A DNA stretch of 64,000 nucleotides from NCBI RefSeq assembly GCF_001577365.1, contig NZ_CP014513.1, forward strand, positions 372,001-436,000, in the 5' to 3' direction. The position numbers and the translations under genes are program-made. Source of the DNA: Frondihabitans sp. PAMC 28766 (GTDB taxonomy: Bacteria; Actinomycetota; Actinomycetes; Actinomycetales; Microbacteriaceae). A model generated the notes under the pieces. It ran no database searches, was not told the origin of the DNA, and saw only the letters and a program-made list of their open reading frames with translations. Shown one piece after another: positions 34,138 to 43,183 of this stretch. Within the stretch, counting starts at the first letter, position 1. Every line of letters begins with the position of its first letter.

Positions 34138-35205
34138 CTAGCGCCAGACGACCGCGGGGCGCAGCAGGCGGTGGTGCGGGTCGCCGGGGCCGGCCACGTC
34201 GCCGATGAGAGCCGGGGCAGGATCGGGCCCGAGCAGCAGCTCGAGAGCCGCCGCCGCCACCTGCTCGAGCGGCTGCTCGACGCTCGGCAGCCCGACGGCC
34301 GCCGCGACCGGGGTGTTGTCGTAGCCGACGATCGGCACCGACGAGCCGAGCACCATCAGCGCTCCGAGCGCCAGCGAGTCGCTCGCGCAGACCACCCCGT
34401 CGAGCCCGATGCCCGAAGCCAGCAGGGCGCGCACGGCGTCGGATCCGTTGCCCACGCCGTCCTCGCTCGACACCTGCAGGGCGTCGAGGTCGGCCGCCTC
34501 GAGTCGTGACGCGCCCGCGCCGGCGAGGACCAGGCGATCCTGGTGCCCCTCCATGGCCTCGCGCCAGCCGCGGCGGCGCTCGTCGCCGGTGCCCGAGGGC
34601 GACGGCCAGCCGAGGTAGGCGATGCGGTCGCCGCCGAGCTCGAGCAGCGTCCGCGTCGATTCGGCGAGGCCGTGGCGGCCGTCGACGTCGACCCACCGGT
34701 GCTGCGCGTCGTCCATGTCGGCCACGCCCCAGGGCCGCCCGAAGGTGACGAACGGCGCCTCGTTGGCGATCAGCCACTCGGTGCGCGGGTCGTCGTAGGT
34801 GGTCGAGGTCAGCACGAACCCGTCGACGTCGGCGCCGTCGAGCAGGCGCTCGAACTGCCGGATCTCGTCGTCGGGGTCACGGGCCGTGAACAGCAGGATG
34901 CGCAGGCCCCTCGCGTCGGCCCTCTCGGTCAGAGCGTGCAGGAAACGGTCGAGCACGGCACCCGAGATGCCGTTCGTCACCGGGTCGAGGCGGATGCCGA
35001 TGGTCGAGCTCTTGCGCGTGCGGAGACGCCGGGCCGAGGCGTGCGGGCGATAGCCCAGCGAGAGGATGGCGGCCTCGACGCGCTCGCGAGTGGCCGTCTT
35101 GACGATGTCGGGGGCATTGAGCACGTTCGACACCGTCTGGCGCGAGACGCCCGCGGCCTCGGCGACGTCGTAGACCGTCGGCTGCCTGCCCTGACCCCGG
35201 CGCAT
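34138..35205 (-). CDS. LacI family transcriptional regulator
   Basis: A 355-residue repressor: N-terminal HTH PTVYDVAEAAGVSRQTVSNVLNAP, hinge ASARRLRTRKSSTIGIRL, then a periplasmic-binding-like sugar domain (VVCASDSLALGALMVLG, VPIVGYDNTPVA). It likely represses the divergent sugar transporter operon through the operator at 35299-35312. ATG 35205 is preferred to GTG 35211 because AGGAGGTG (35220-35213) is 7 nt from the ATG but only 1 nt from the GTG. Its 3' end abuts the tandem hairpin elements. Confidence 0.94.
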   Translation of the reverse strand: MRRGQGRQPTVYDVAEAAGVSRQTVSNVLNAPDIVKTATRERVEAAILSLGYRPHASARRLRTRKSSTIGIRLDPVTNGISGAVLDRFLHALTERADARGLRILLFTARDPDDEIRQFERLLDGADVDGFVLTSTTYDDPRTEWLIANEAPFVTFGRPWGVADMDDAQHRWVDVDGRHGLAESTRTLLELGGDRIAYLGWPSPSGTGDERRRGWREAMEGHQDRLVLAGAGASRLEAADLDALQVSSEDGVGNGSDAVRALLASGIGLDGVVCASDSLALGALMVLGSSVPIVGYDNTPVAAAVGLPSVEQPLEQVAAAALELLLGPDPAPALIGDVAGPGDPHHRLLRPAVVWR

Positions 35206-35255
35206 CGTCACTCACCTCCTCGTGGAGCGTTGCCTGCACGTTACCCGAACCCCGG

Positions 35256-35285
35256 TTGACACTCGAAGCGAGGCAGGCCTACAGT
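35256..35285 (+). promoter_or_regulatory. promoter of the sugar ABC operon
   Basis: -35 TTGACA (35256-35261), 18-nt spacer, -10 TACAGT (35280-35285). The best sigma-70-like promoter in the window. The operator overlaps the expected transcription start. Confidence 0.8.
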
Positions 35286-35298
35286 CTTGCTCAGAAAG

Positions 35299-35312
35299 TT
35301 TGATCGTTCAAA
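35299..35312. promoter_or_regulatory. LacI-type operator
   Basis: TTTGATCGTTCAAA is a near-perfect palindrome with the central CG typical of LacI-family sites, starting 14 nt downstream of the -10 in the region between lacI-type gene and transporter. Repression by road-block is expected. Confidence 0.65.
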
Positions 35313-35380
35313 TCTTGTCGACAACGCGGCAGGATCACGGTCACGACGCAGCGCAGCGCGCCTCACCTTTGGAGATCCCC

Positions 35381-36655
35381 ATGCAACGACGCACCTCCCG
35401 CCGGTCCCGCAGGCTCTTGGCCCTCGGCACCCTCGCCACGGCTACAGCCCTCGCCCTCACAGCGTGCGGCTCGGGCTTCTCGAGCTCCTCCTCGAGCTCG
35501 GGCGCCTCGGCCAAGGCACTCACCCACAGCAACAGCGCCCTCAGCGTGCTGATCGGTTCGAGCGGGCCCGCCGAGACCAAGGCGGTGACGAATGCCGTCT
35601 CGTCCTGGTCGAAGTCGAGCGGCACGAAGGCGAGCGTGACCCCCGCCTCGAACCTCCCGCAGCAGCTGGCCCAGGGCTTCGCGTCGGGCAAGCCCGCCGA
35701 CGTGTTCTATGTCGCGTCGGGAGACGTGGCCAGCTACGTGAAGAGCGGCGACCTGCTCGCCTACGGCGACCAGCTGCCGAACAAGAGCGACTTCTACCCG
35801 ACCCTCGTCAAGAGCTTCACGGTCAACGGCACGTTCTACTGCGCGCCGAAAGACGTCTCGACCCTCGGTCTCGTGATCAACACGAAGATGTGGCAGCAGG
35901 CCGGCCTGACCGACAAGGACTACCCGACTACCTGGGCGCAGCTCAAGACCGTCGCCGCGAAGCTCACGACGGCGAGCCACGTGGGCCTCGCGATGAGCCC
36001 GCAGTACGAGCGCCTGGGCGCCTTCATGCAGGAAGCCGGCGGCACCATCACCAATGCGGCCGGCACCAAGGCGACCATCGATTCGAGCGCGAACGCGAAG
36101 GGCCTCGCCTACGTCCAGGACCTGCTCAAATCGGGTGACGCGAAGTTCTCGACCGACCAGGGCACCGGCTGGGGCGGCGAGTCGTTCGGCAAGGGCCTCG
36201 CGGCCATGACCGTCGAGGGCAACTGGCTGACCGGTGCTCTGCAGACCGACTACCCGAACATCAAGTACAAGGTCGTCGAGATGCCGGCCGGCCCCGCGGG
36301 CAAGAGCACGATGCAGTTCACCAACTGCTGGGGCATCGCCAAGGACAGCCCCAACCAGAAGGCCGCTCTCGCCCTCGTCGAGAAGCTGACCAGCCAGCAG
36401 GACCAGCTGAGCTTCTCGAAGCAGTTCGGTGTGATGCCGTCGATCCAGTCGGCCGCCAGCGAGTGGAAGAAGCAGAACCCCGCGCTCGTCCCCTTCCTGA
36501 ACTCGGTCGCCTTCGCCAAGGGCGTGCCGAACGAGAACGGGTCGTCCGACGTCGTGACCAGCTTCGACTCGAACCTCGCCTCGCTCAAGACGGAAGACCC
36601 GAAGGCTCTGCTGGCCACATTCCAGAAGAACTTCCAGGCCATCCTGACCAAGTAG
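35381..36655 (+). CDS. sugar ABC transporter substrate-binding lipoprotein
   Basis: A 424-residue secreted lipoprotein (twin-basic start, lipobox LTAC, Ser-rich linker) of the MalE/SBP_bac_1 family: FASGKPADVFYVASGDVASY, YPTTWAQLKTVAAKL, GVMPSIQSAASEW. Usual ligands are oligosaccharides; the downstream glucosidase suggests a gluco-oligosaccharide or trehalose-like compound. GGAG precedes the ATG at 35381. First gene of a five-gene LacI-controlled operon. Confidence 0.93.
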   Translation: MQRRTSRRSRRLLALGTLATATALALTACGSGFSSSSSSSGASAKALTHSNSALSVLIGSSGPAETKAVTNAVSSWSKSSGTKASVTPASNLPQQLAQGFASGKPADVFYVASGDVASYVKSGDLLAYGDQLPNKSDFYPTLVKSFTVNGTFYCAPKDVSTLGLVINTKMWQQAGLTDKDYPTTWAQLKTVAAKLTTASHVGLAMSPQYERLGAFMQEAGGTITNAAGTKATIDSSANAKGLAYVQDLLKSGDAKFSTDQGTGWGGESFGKGLAAMTVEGNWLTGALQTDYPNIKYKVVEMPAGPAGKSTMQFTNCWGIAKDSPNQKAALALVEKLTSQQDQLSFSKQFGVMPSIQSAASEWKKQNPALVPFLNSVAFAKGVPNENGSSDVVTSFDSNLASLKTEDPKALLATFQKNFQAILTK

Positions 36656-36664
36656 GAGCCCACC

Positions 36665-37831
36665 ATGACGACGATCACGCACGCGCCCGACGCGGCGACG
36701 ACGGCGCGACCACCGCGCCGTCACCGCCCGCCGCGGCGCAACGGCCTGGCCGGCTGGCTCTTCACGGCGCCGACCCTGGTGATCCTGGGCCTGTTCCTGC
36801 TCGTGCCGGTGCTGATGGCTCTCTGGGTCAGCTTCTCCGACTGGAACGGCAACGGCTCGCCGTTCGCCTCGGGCGTCCACTTCATCGGCGGGCAGAACTA
36901 CAAGAGCCTACTGTCGGGCGGAGGCCTCGCCGAGACCAATTTCGGTACCAGCCTCCGGAACAACGCGTGGTACGTGATCTTCGTCGTGCCGATCCAGACG
37001 GCCGTCGCGCTCTTCCTCGCCGTCATGGTCAACCGGGCGGTGCTGCGCGGACGCGGGTTCTTCCGCACCGCGTTCTACTTTCCGTCGGTGACGAGCTCGG
37101 TGGCCATCACCGTGCTCTGGCTGTTCCTCTTCTCCACCACGGGTGCGGTCAACAAGGCGCTGTCGTTCGTCGGCCTGCACGGCCCCAACTGGTTCAACGA
37201 CCCCGACGGGATCGTGCACCTCTTCCTCCGCCTCTTCGGCATCGACAACGGCCCGGCGGCCCTGACCCAGCACACGGCGCTCGGCGTCTCGTGGTGGGAC
37301 TGGTTCGCCGGCCCGTCGGTGGCGATGTCGGCGTTCATCATGCTGGCGATCTTCACCACCAGCGGCACGTTCATGCTGCTGTTCATCGCAGCCCTGCAGA
37401 ACCTCGGCACCGACGTGCAGGAGGCCGCGATGATGGACGGTGCGAACGGCTGGCAGCGCTTCTGGCGCATCACCCTCCCGCAGCTGCGCCCGACGCTGTT
37501 CACCGTGCTGACGCTCGGGCTGATCGGCACCTGGCAGATCTTCGACCAGATCTTCACCGGCACCAAGGGAGCGCCGTCGAACACGACGGTGTCGCCGGCG
37601 TACCTCTCGTACACCTCCGCGTTCGGCAATCAGCAGTGGGGCCAAGGCGCCGCAATCGCGTTCATCCTCTTCGTGATCATCATCGTGCTGACGATCCTGC
37701 AGCGGGTGATCCTGCGCGAGCGAGGGGTCTCGAGACGTCGCACCCGGCTCTACGACCCCGCCCGCATCGCCGCGACCGACGCGATGACCCCGGCGACTCC
37801 GGCAACCCGCAAGGAGAGTGATCGACGATGA
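36665..37831 (+). CDS. sugar ABC transporter permease, MalF-like
   Basis: A 388-residue permease; after an Arg/Pro-rich cytosolic N-terminus come about six TM segments and the EAA loop QEAAMMDGANGWQRFWRITLPQLRPTL. AGGAG precedes the ATG. The next permease ATG overlaps its stop (ATGA). Together the permeases form the membrane channel; no ATPase is encoded here, so a shared MsiK-type ATPase elsewhere is expected, as is common in actinobacteria. Confidence 0.94.
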   Translation: MTTITHAPDAATTARPPRRHRPPRRNGLAGWLFTAPTLVILGLFLLVPVLMALWVSFSDWNGNGSPFASGVHFIGGQNYKSLLSGGGLAETNFGTSLRNNAWYVIFVVPIQTAVALFLAVMVNRAVLRGRGFFRTAFYFPSVTSSVAITVLWLFLFSTTGAVNKALSFVGLHGPNWFNDPDGIVHLFLRLFGIDNGPAALTQHTALGVSWWDWFAGPSVAMSAFIMLAIFTTSGTFMLLFIAALQNLGTDVQEAAMMDGANGWQRFWRITLPQLRPTLFTVLTLGLIGTWQIFDQIFTGTKGAPSNTTVSPAYLSYTSAFGNQQWGQGAAIAFILFVIIIVLTILQRVILRERGVSRRRTRLYDPARIAATDAMTPATPATRKESDRR

Positions 37832-38745
37832 CCGCCACCGCCCCCATCAGCGACCGCATCGACGTCAGCGTCGACCCGTCGTCCGACCGGCCCCAGGACC
37901 GTCGCAAACACCGCGGCGCCAGTTTCTGGACGGGCTCGATCGTGCTCTACATCGTGCTGATCGCGATCGCCGCGATCTACATCTTCCCGTTCCTGATCAA
38001 CATCGCGACGGCCTTCAAGACCGAGGCCGACGCGGCGGTCGACCCGCTGTCGCTGATCCCGAAGACGTTCTCCCTCTCGGCGATCCAGACACTCTTCACC
38101 AACAGCGACTTCCCGCTCTGGGTCAAGAACTCCTTCATTGTCGCAGTCTTCGTGACGGCCGGCCGGGTGTTCTTCGACTCGCTGGCAGGCTATGCGATCG
38201 CCCGGATCCCCTTTCGCGGCCGCAACGTGATCTTCGCCGCTCTCATCGCCGTCATGGCGGTGCCGAGCGTCGTGCTCATGATCCCGAAGTTTTTGGTACT
38301 GAACCAGCTCGGCATGTACGACTCGTACGCCGGCATGATCATCCCGCTGCTCGTCGACGCCGCCGGGGTGTTCATCATGAAGAACTTCTTCGAGTCGATC
38401 CCCCAATCGGTCGAAGAGCAGGCCGCGATCGACGGGGCGGGCACCTTCCGGATCTTCTGGTCGGTCGTGCTGCCGATGGCCCGCCCCGCCCTCATCACGA
38501 TCATCATCCTGTCCTTCCAGGGCTCGTGGAACGAGCTGTCGCAGTTCATCATCTCGACGCAGAACCCGGCGCTGACGACTCTGACGAAAGGCGTGGCGAA
38601 CCTCGCGAACGGCTCACTGAGCCAGGGCACCCAGTACCCGCTGAAGCTCGCCGCCGGCGCGATCATGACGATCCCCGTCGCCGTGCTGTTCTTCATCTTC
38701 CAGCGGCACATCATGAACACGAGCGAAGGCGCGGTCAAGGAATGA
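37828..38745 (+). CDS. sugar ABC transporter permease, MalG-like
   Basis: A 305-residue permease with an N-terminal TM (SIVLYIVLIAIAAIYIFPFLINI), six TM in total and the EAA loop EEQAAIDGAGTFRIFWSVVLPMARPAL. It overlaps both neighbours by ATGA (37828 and 38742-38745), so translation of the operon is tightly coupled. Confidence 0.94.
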   Translation: MTATAPISDRIDVSVDPSSDRPQDRRKHRGASFWTGSIVLYIVLIAIAAIYIFPFLINIATAFKTEADAAVDPLSLIPKTFSLSAIQTLFTNSDFPLWVKNSFIVAVFVTAGRVFFDSLAGYAIARIPFRGRNVIFAALIAVMAVPSVVLMIPKFLVLNQLGMYDSYAGMIIPLLVDAAGVFIMKNFFESIPQSVEEQAAIDGAGTFRIFWSVVLPMARPALITIIILSFQGSWNELSQFIISTQNPALTTLTKGVANLANGSLSQGTQYPLKLAAGAIMTIPVAVLFFIFQRHIMNTSEGAVKE

Positions 38746-39485
38746 CGGCGACCGCCCCCACGATCCTGGCGACCTGCGCAGGGTTCGACCCCGGCTCCTG
38801 GAGCGACGTCGTCTACGGGCCTCTGATGCTCGAGGCCGTCCGGCTCGCTCGAGTGCCCGGTGCTCGCGCACCGCGGGTCCTCCACCTCAACACGGCGGGC
38901 GGCGACCCCCGCTTCGTCGAGGGCACCGAGCTCGAGGCGGCCCGGCTCGCGGGCGTCGAGGCGTCGCACCTGCGGTTCTTCCCGCACCCGAACGTGCCGT
39001 CTCTTCGTGACACCGTGATGCGCGCCGACGTCGTGTGGGTGTCGGGCGGCAGCGTCGTGAACCTCCTCGCGATCTGGCGCGCTCACGGGCTCGACCACGT
39101 GCTGCAGGATGCCTGGCGCGCAGGCGTCGTCCTCGCTGGTGGCTCGGCCGGCGGGCTCTGCTGGCACACCGGCGGGGTCACCACCTCGTTCGGCCCCGCG
39201 GCCTCCGTCGTGGCCGACGGCCTCGGCTTCGTGCCGGGCTCGCTGGCCGTGCACTACGACTCCGACGCCTCCCGCGCTGTCGCCTACGAGGGCGGCATCG
39301 CATCGGGCGTCCTCGCCGAGGGCATCGCGCTCGACGAGGGCACCGGAGTCGTCTACCGCGACGACGGCGACGGGCCGCAGTTCGTCGAGGCCCTGACCCA
39401 GCACGTCGAGGGGCGAGTGCTGCGGGTCACGCGAGACGGCGATCGAGCCGTGACCACGCCCCTCGAGACCCGGCTGCTCGCGTAG
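38742..39485 (+). CDS. peptidase E (S51)-like protein
   Basis: A 247-residue class I glutamine-amidotransferase-fold protein of the S51 family. The nucleophile Ser135 lies in LAGGSAGG; VLHLNTAGGD, VWVSGGSVVNLL and a possible His in SLAVHYDSD complete the pattern. Peptidase E cleaves Asp-X dipeptides; the related cyanophycinases cleave beta-Asp-Arg. Its presence between sugar permeases and a glucosidase, with an ATGA overlap, is unusual and suggests the imported compound carries an amino-acid part (inference). Confidence 0.85.
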   Translation: MTATAPTILATCAGFDPGSWSDVVYGPLMLEAVRLARVPGARAPRVLHLNTAGGDPRFVEGTELEAARLAGVEASHLRFFPHPNVPSLRDTVMRADVVWVSGGSVVNLLAIWRAHGLDHVLQDAWRAGVVLAGGSAGGLCWHTGGVTTSFGPAASVVADGLGFVPGSLAVHYDSDASRAVAYEGGIASGVLAEGIALDEGTGVVYRDDGDGPQFVEALTQHVEGRVLRVTRDGDRAVTTPLETRLLA

Positions 39486-39533
39486 CCCCCTTCATCAGCC
39501 ACGACTCTTCACGACTCGGATCAGGAGCCGACC

Positions 39534-41501
39534 ATGACCGACACCCTCCCCGCCACCGCCCTCCAGCCCTTCCTCGACGCCGAGACAGTCGTGCTGCGGG
39601 CCCCGGCCCAAGCATGGTCCGCCTCCGACGGCACCATGGGCGGCGCCGCGATCCACGGCGTCTACCTCGGCGACGTCCGCATCGCCTCAGCGCTCTCGCT
39701 GACCGTCGGCGGCGACGAGCCCGAGCCGATCGCGACCGTGCCGATCGACGCCTCGACCGTCCGCTTCGAATCCCTGCTGCGGCTGCTCGACGACCCCGGC
39801 GCCGACCCCGATGTTCGCGCCAGCCTCTCGCGCACCGCCACGACCACCGGCATCCGCGAACGCGTCACTCTCACCTCCCGCCTCGATCGCGAGATCGAGA
39901 CGACGGTCACGATGACGCTTCGACCCGACATCACCACGATGGAGCTCGTGAAGTCGGGGCTCGCCGCGCCCTTCGACCCGCGCACCGAGAGGGGCACAGG
40001 ATCCTGCGCCTGGTCGGGCGACGGAACCCACGTCACGCTCGACGGCCGAGGCGCCACGATCGACGAGGCCTCCAACGGCCTCACGCTCGCGTGGCCCGTG
40101 GTGGTGCCGGCCCACGGTGCCACCACGGTGGGGTTCGACCTCGACGCCCGTGCCACCACCGCCGTGGTGGCAGGCGTGACCTCGCCTGCGCGCTGGGGTG
40201 CCCTCGATCCTGCGCCCGTCGACGACCGGCTCGCGCGCTGGCTCGACCGTGCCCTCGACGACCTCGACGCGCTGCGTCTCACGACGGCGAGCGCGCCGGG
40301 CGACGTTTTCCTCGCGGCAGGGGCGCCCTGGTTCTTCACGCTCTTCGGTCGCGACTCCATCTGGGCGGCGCGCTTCCTCCTGCCCGTCGACGACGGTCTG
40401 CGGGTCGCCCGCGGAACCCTGCGTGTGCTCGCCGGCCTCCAGGGCACCTCTCGCGTTGCGGCGACGGCCGAGCAGCCGGGCAAGATCATGCACGAGCTGC
40501 GATCGCAGACGCTCACCATCCCCGGCGAGGGGATCAGCCTGCCGCCGCTCTACTTCGGCACCGTCGACGCCACCGCGCTCTGGATCTGCCTCCTGCACGA
40601 CGCCTGGCGCTGGGGGCTGCCCGACGCCGAGGTGCGCGAACTCCTGCCGCACCTGACAGCGGCGCTCGAGTGGATGCGCGACTACGGCGACTCCGACGGC
40701 GACGGGCTGCTCGAATACGTCGACGAGACCGGACACGGGCTGTCGAACCAGGGCTGGAAGGACTCCGGCGACAGCGTGCAGTGGCAGGACGGCGCGCTCG
40801 CGACGGGGCCGATCGCGCTCGTCGAGGTGCAGGCCTACGCGTACGAGGCGGCGATGGCGGGGGCTTCGCTGCTGGATCGTTTCGGTTCGGCCGGCTCCGG
40901 CTCACGAGGCTCTGGCTCTGACTCTGGCTCTGGCTCTGGCTCTGGCGACGAGTGGCGCGCCTGGGCCGCCCGGCTGCGCGCCCGACTCCACGAGACGTTC
41001 TGGATCAGCGACCCCGACGGCGACTACCTCGCCATCGCCCTCGACGCCGACAAGCGCGCCGTCGACACGGTCACCAGCAACCTCGGGCACGTGCTCGGCA
41101 CCGGCATCCTGTCGCCGTCGCAGGCTGCCCTCATCGCCCGCCGACTCGTCTCGCCGCAGCTGTCGAGCGGCTTCGGGCTGCGCACGATGTCGACCGACTC
41201 GGCCGGCTACTGGCCGCTCAGCTACCACGGCGGCAGCGTCTGGACGCACGACACCGCGATCGCAATCTCCGGTCTCGCCCGCGAGGGCTTCGCCGACGAG
41301 GCAGCCACCCTGTCGGAGGGCCTGCTCTCGGCAGCCCCCTGGTTCGACTACAGGATGCCAGAGCTCCACTCGGGCGATGCCGCTCACGACATCCCGCGGC
41401 CGGTCCCCTACCCGGCCGCCTGCCGCCCGCAGGCCTGGTCGGCCGCGGCCTCCGTCGCCGTCTGGCAGGCCCTCGCGGCCGTCCACCCTCCCCGCCCCTA
41501 G
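39534..41501 (+). CDS. amylo-alpha-1,6-glucosidase / glycogen-debranching-like hydrolase
   Basis: A 655-residue protein: an N-terminal beta-rich glycogen-debranching domain (~10-250) and an (alpha/alpha)6-barrel catalytic domain with WFFTLFGRDSIWAARFLLP, YGDSDGDGLLEY, GLSNQGWKDSGDS and LRTMSTDSAGYWPLSYHGGSVWTHD. Conserved acidic residues (GRDS, WKDS) are candidate catalytic acids. It likely hydrolyses the imported glucoside in the cytosol. A Gly/Ser linker (~454-471), built from a GGCTCT hexamer repeat, is inserted in the barrel. AGGAG precedes the ATG. It is followed by hairpin element copy 3. Confidence 0.9.
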   Translation: MTDTLPATALQPFLDAETVVLRAPAQAWSASDGTMGGAAIHGVYLGDVRIASALSLTVGGDEPEPIATVPIDASTVRFESLLRLLDDPGADPDVRASLSRTATTTGIRERVTLTSRLDREIETTVTMTLRPDITTMELVKSGLAAPFDPRTERGTGSCAWSGDGTHVTLDGRGATIDEASNGLTLAWPVVVPAHGATTVGFDLDARATTAVVAGVTSPARWGALDPAPVDDRLARWLDRALDDLDALRLTTASAPGDVFLAAGAPWFFTLFGRDSIWAARFLLPVDDGLRVARGTLRVLAGLQGTSRVAATAEQPGKIMHELRSQTLTIPGEGISLPPLYFGTVDATALWICLLHDAWRWGLPDAEVRELLPHLTAALEWMRDYGDSDGDGLLEYVDETGHGLSNQGWKDSGDSVQWQDGALATGPIALVEVQAYAYEAAMAGASLLDRFGSAGSGSRGSGSDSGSGSGSGDEWRAWAARLRARLHETFWISDPDGDYLAIALDADKRAVDTVTSNLGHVLGTGILSPSQAALIARRLVSPQLSSGFGLRTMSTDSAGYWPLSYHGGSVWTHDTAIAISGLAREGFADEAATLSEGLLSAAPWFDYRMPELHSGDAAHDIPRPVPYPAACRPQAWSAAASVAVWQALAAVHPPRP

Positions 41502-41507
41502 CCTCCC

Positions 41508-41579
41508 CGTTTTACCTATAGGTAGGCCGCTCCCGCACAGAAACATCACTGCGGAAACGCCGCACCTATAGGTAAAACG
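41508..41579. repeat. 72-bp hairpin element, copy 3
   Basis: Same length, orientation and terminal CGTTTTACCTATAGGT...ACCTATAGGTAAAACG arms as copies 1 and 2, with a diverged interior. It sits between the convergent glucosidase and FAD-oxidoreductase genes. Confidence 0.93.
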
Positions 41580-41599
41580 GAAGGGGAGGGAGGGAGGGG

Positions 41600-42727
41600 T
41601 CAGCGGCGGGAGAGCGCGAGGAGGACCTGCCGCGCGATGACGCGGCCCGCACGGTTGGCGCCGATGGTCGAGGCCTGCGGGCCGTAGCCGGCGAAGAACA
41701 TCCGCGGGTCGGCCTGCGACGCCCCTCGCTCGACGACGAGACCACCCTGCGACGTGCGCAGCTTCAGGCTGGAGAGGTGCCGGAGCTCGGGTCGGAACCC
41801 CGTCGCCCAGATGATCGCGTCGGCGTGAACGAACGAGCCGTCGGCGAACCGGACCCCGTCGGGCTCGATCGAGGTGAACATCGGGTGGTCGACGAGCACG
41901 CCCCGGTCGATGCCGGCCCGGTGGCGGCGGCTCAGCGGGATCCCGGTGCCGCTCACGATGCTCGGCAGAGCACGGCCATCCTTGGCGGCGGCGTCCTGCT
42001 CGTCGACGGCCGAGACGCGCATCTCGACGCCGAGCTCGATCTGGTCGACCCAGTCGACGGGGCGACGCGTGACCCAGGTCGTGCGAGCCGCCACTTTCTC
42101 GAGCTCGAGCAAGAAGCCGACTGCGCTCGTCCCTCCCCCGACCACGACGACGTCCTGCCCCTCGAAGTCGTCGGCCTCGGTGTAGTCGGCGGTCGTCAGC
42201 TGCCGCCCGGCGAACGTGTCGCGCCCGGGGTAGAAGGGCCGAAACGGTGAGCCCCACGTGCCCGTGGCGTTCACGACGAGCTCTGTCAGGATCTCGTGGA
42301 AGGCACCGTCGCCGTCGAGATACCGCACGGCCAGGTCGTTGTCGTGACCCGCCCCGAGGTCGTCGATGCCGCGGACGTCGGCTGGCCGCCGCACTCGGAG
42401 GCCGAAGTGCCGCTCGTAGCGGTCGTAGTAGTCGGAGACGATGTCGCGGGCCGGGGCGGTCTTGTCGGCGCGGTCGAAGCTGAGACCCAGCTCTGACATG
42501 CCTGGGAGATCGTTCACGCGATGAGCCGTGCCGAGGCGCAGCGACCGCCAGCGATACTGCCACGCGCCGCCCGTCGTCGGGCCGCGATCGAGCACGACGA
42601 AGTCGGCACCCTGCTGCAATCCCAGTCGCTGTAAGAAATACGCGACCGAGAGGCCTGCCTGCCCCGCGCCGGTGACGACGACGCGGGTGCGCTCACTGGC
42701 GGGAAGCACCATCTCGTCGTCAGCCAT
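41600..42727 (-). CDS. FAD/NAD(P)-binding oxidoreductase (flavin monooxygenase-like)
   Basis: A ~375-residue protein with a GxGxxG FAD motif (VVTGAGQAGLSVAYFL), a second dinucleotide site (VVVGGGTSAVGFLLELEK) and the ATGFRPELRHL motif of flavin monooxygenases. GGAWQYRWRSLRLGTAHRVNDLPGM is typical of the CzcO/YwrO-like group. The substrate is unknown. ATG 42727 is proposed because CAGAAT lies 7 nt upstream (leaderless); ATG 42736 and 42775 are alternatives without a ribosome site. Confidence 0.86.
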   Translation of the reverse strand: MADDEMVLPASERTRVVVTGAGQAGLSVAYFLQRLGLQQGADFVVLDRGPTTGGAWQYRWRSLRLGTAHRVNDLPGMSELGLSFDRADKTAPARDIVSDYYDRYERHFGLRVRRPADVRGIDDLGAGHDNDLAVRYLDGDGAFHEILTELVVNATGTWGSPFRPFYPGRDTFAGRQLTTADYTEADDFEGQDVVVVGGGTSAVGFLLELEKVAARTTWVTRRPVDWVDQIELGVEMRVSAVDEQDAAAKDGRALPSIVSGTGIPLSRRHRAGIDRGVLVDHPMFTSIEPDGVRFADGSFVHADAIIWATGFRPELRHLSSLKLRTSQGGLVVERGASQADPRMFFAGYGPQASTIGANRAGRVIARQVLLALSRR

Positions 42728-42901
42728 GGCCCCCATTCTGGACGTCTCGGACGGGCCCGGGCTGAAGCCGGGCACGGTGGCACATGCTAAGGTTGCGGTT
42801 AGTTTTGCACCATTTACCTGTCGGTCGTCCCGGGTCCGAGTGCATGTCTCCCGCGACGTGCCTCACCAGCAATCCGGGCCAGAATCACGAGGGGGTCTCG
42901 C

Positions 42902-43126
42902 ATGGGGCGCGGCCGTCAAAAAGCTAAGCACACCAAGGTGGCTCGCGAGCTGAAATATTTCAGCCCGGAGACGAACTACGGCGCGCTCGAAAAAGAGCTC
43001 TCCACCCCGCACGACGAGAACGAGTACGTCGACAAGTGGGCTGATGATGAGCCCGAGGCGGACGACGAGTACGTCGACACCTACGCCGACGACTACTCGG
43101 CAGAGGATCACCACAAGACTGCCTGA
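42902..43126 (+). CDS. DUF3073 family protein
   Basis: A 74-residue protein matching DUF3073: MGRGRQKAKHTKVARELKYFSPETNYGALEKELS, then a very acidic tail (DDEYVDTYADDYS). The highly basic head and acidic tail are characteristic. It is restricted to actinobacteria and commonly found beside purM/purF, as here; the function is unknown. GAGGGGG precedes the ATG. Confidence 0.92.
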   Translation: MGRGRQKAKHTKVARELKYFSPETNYGALEKELSTPHDENEYVDKWADDEPEADDEYVDTYADDYSAEDHHKTA

Positions 43127-43150
43127 TCCGCTGACGCTCACAGCACACGA

Positions 43151-43174
43151 AAGGCCGCCCATACGGGCGGCCTT
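43151..43174. terminator. bidirectional terminator hairpin
   Basis: AAGGCCGCCC-ATAC-GGGCGGCCTT, a perfect 10-bp stem between the convergent DUF3073 and small membrane protein genes. The TT/AA ends give only weak U-tracts. Confidence 0.75.
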
Positions 43175-43183
43175 CCGTCGTTC

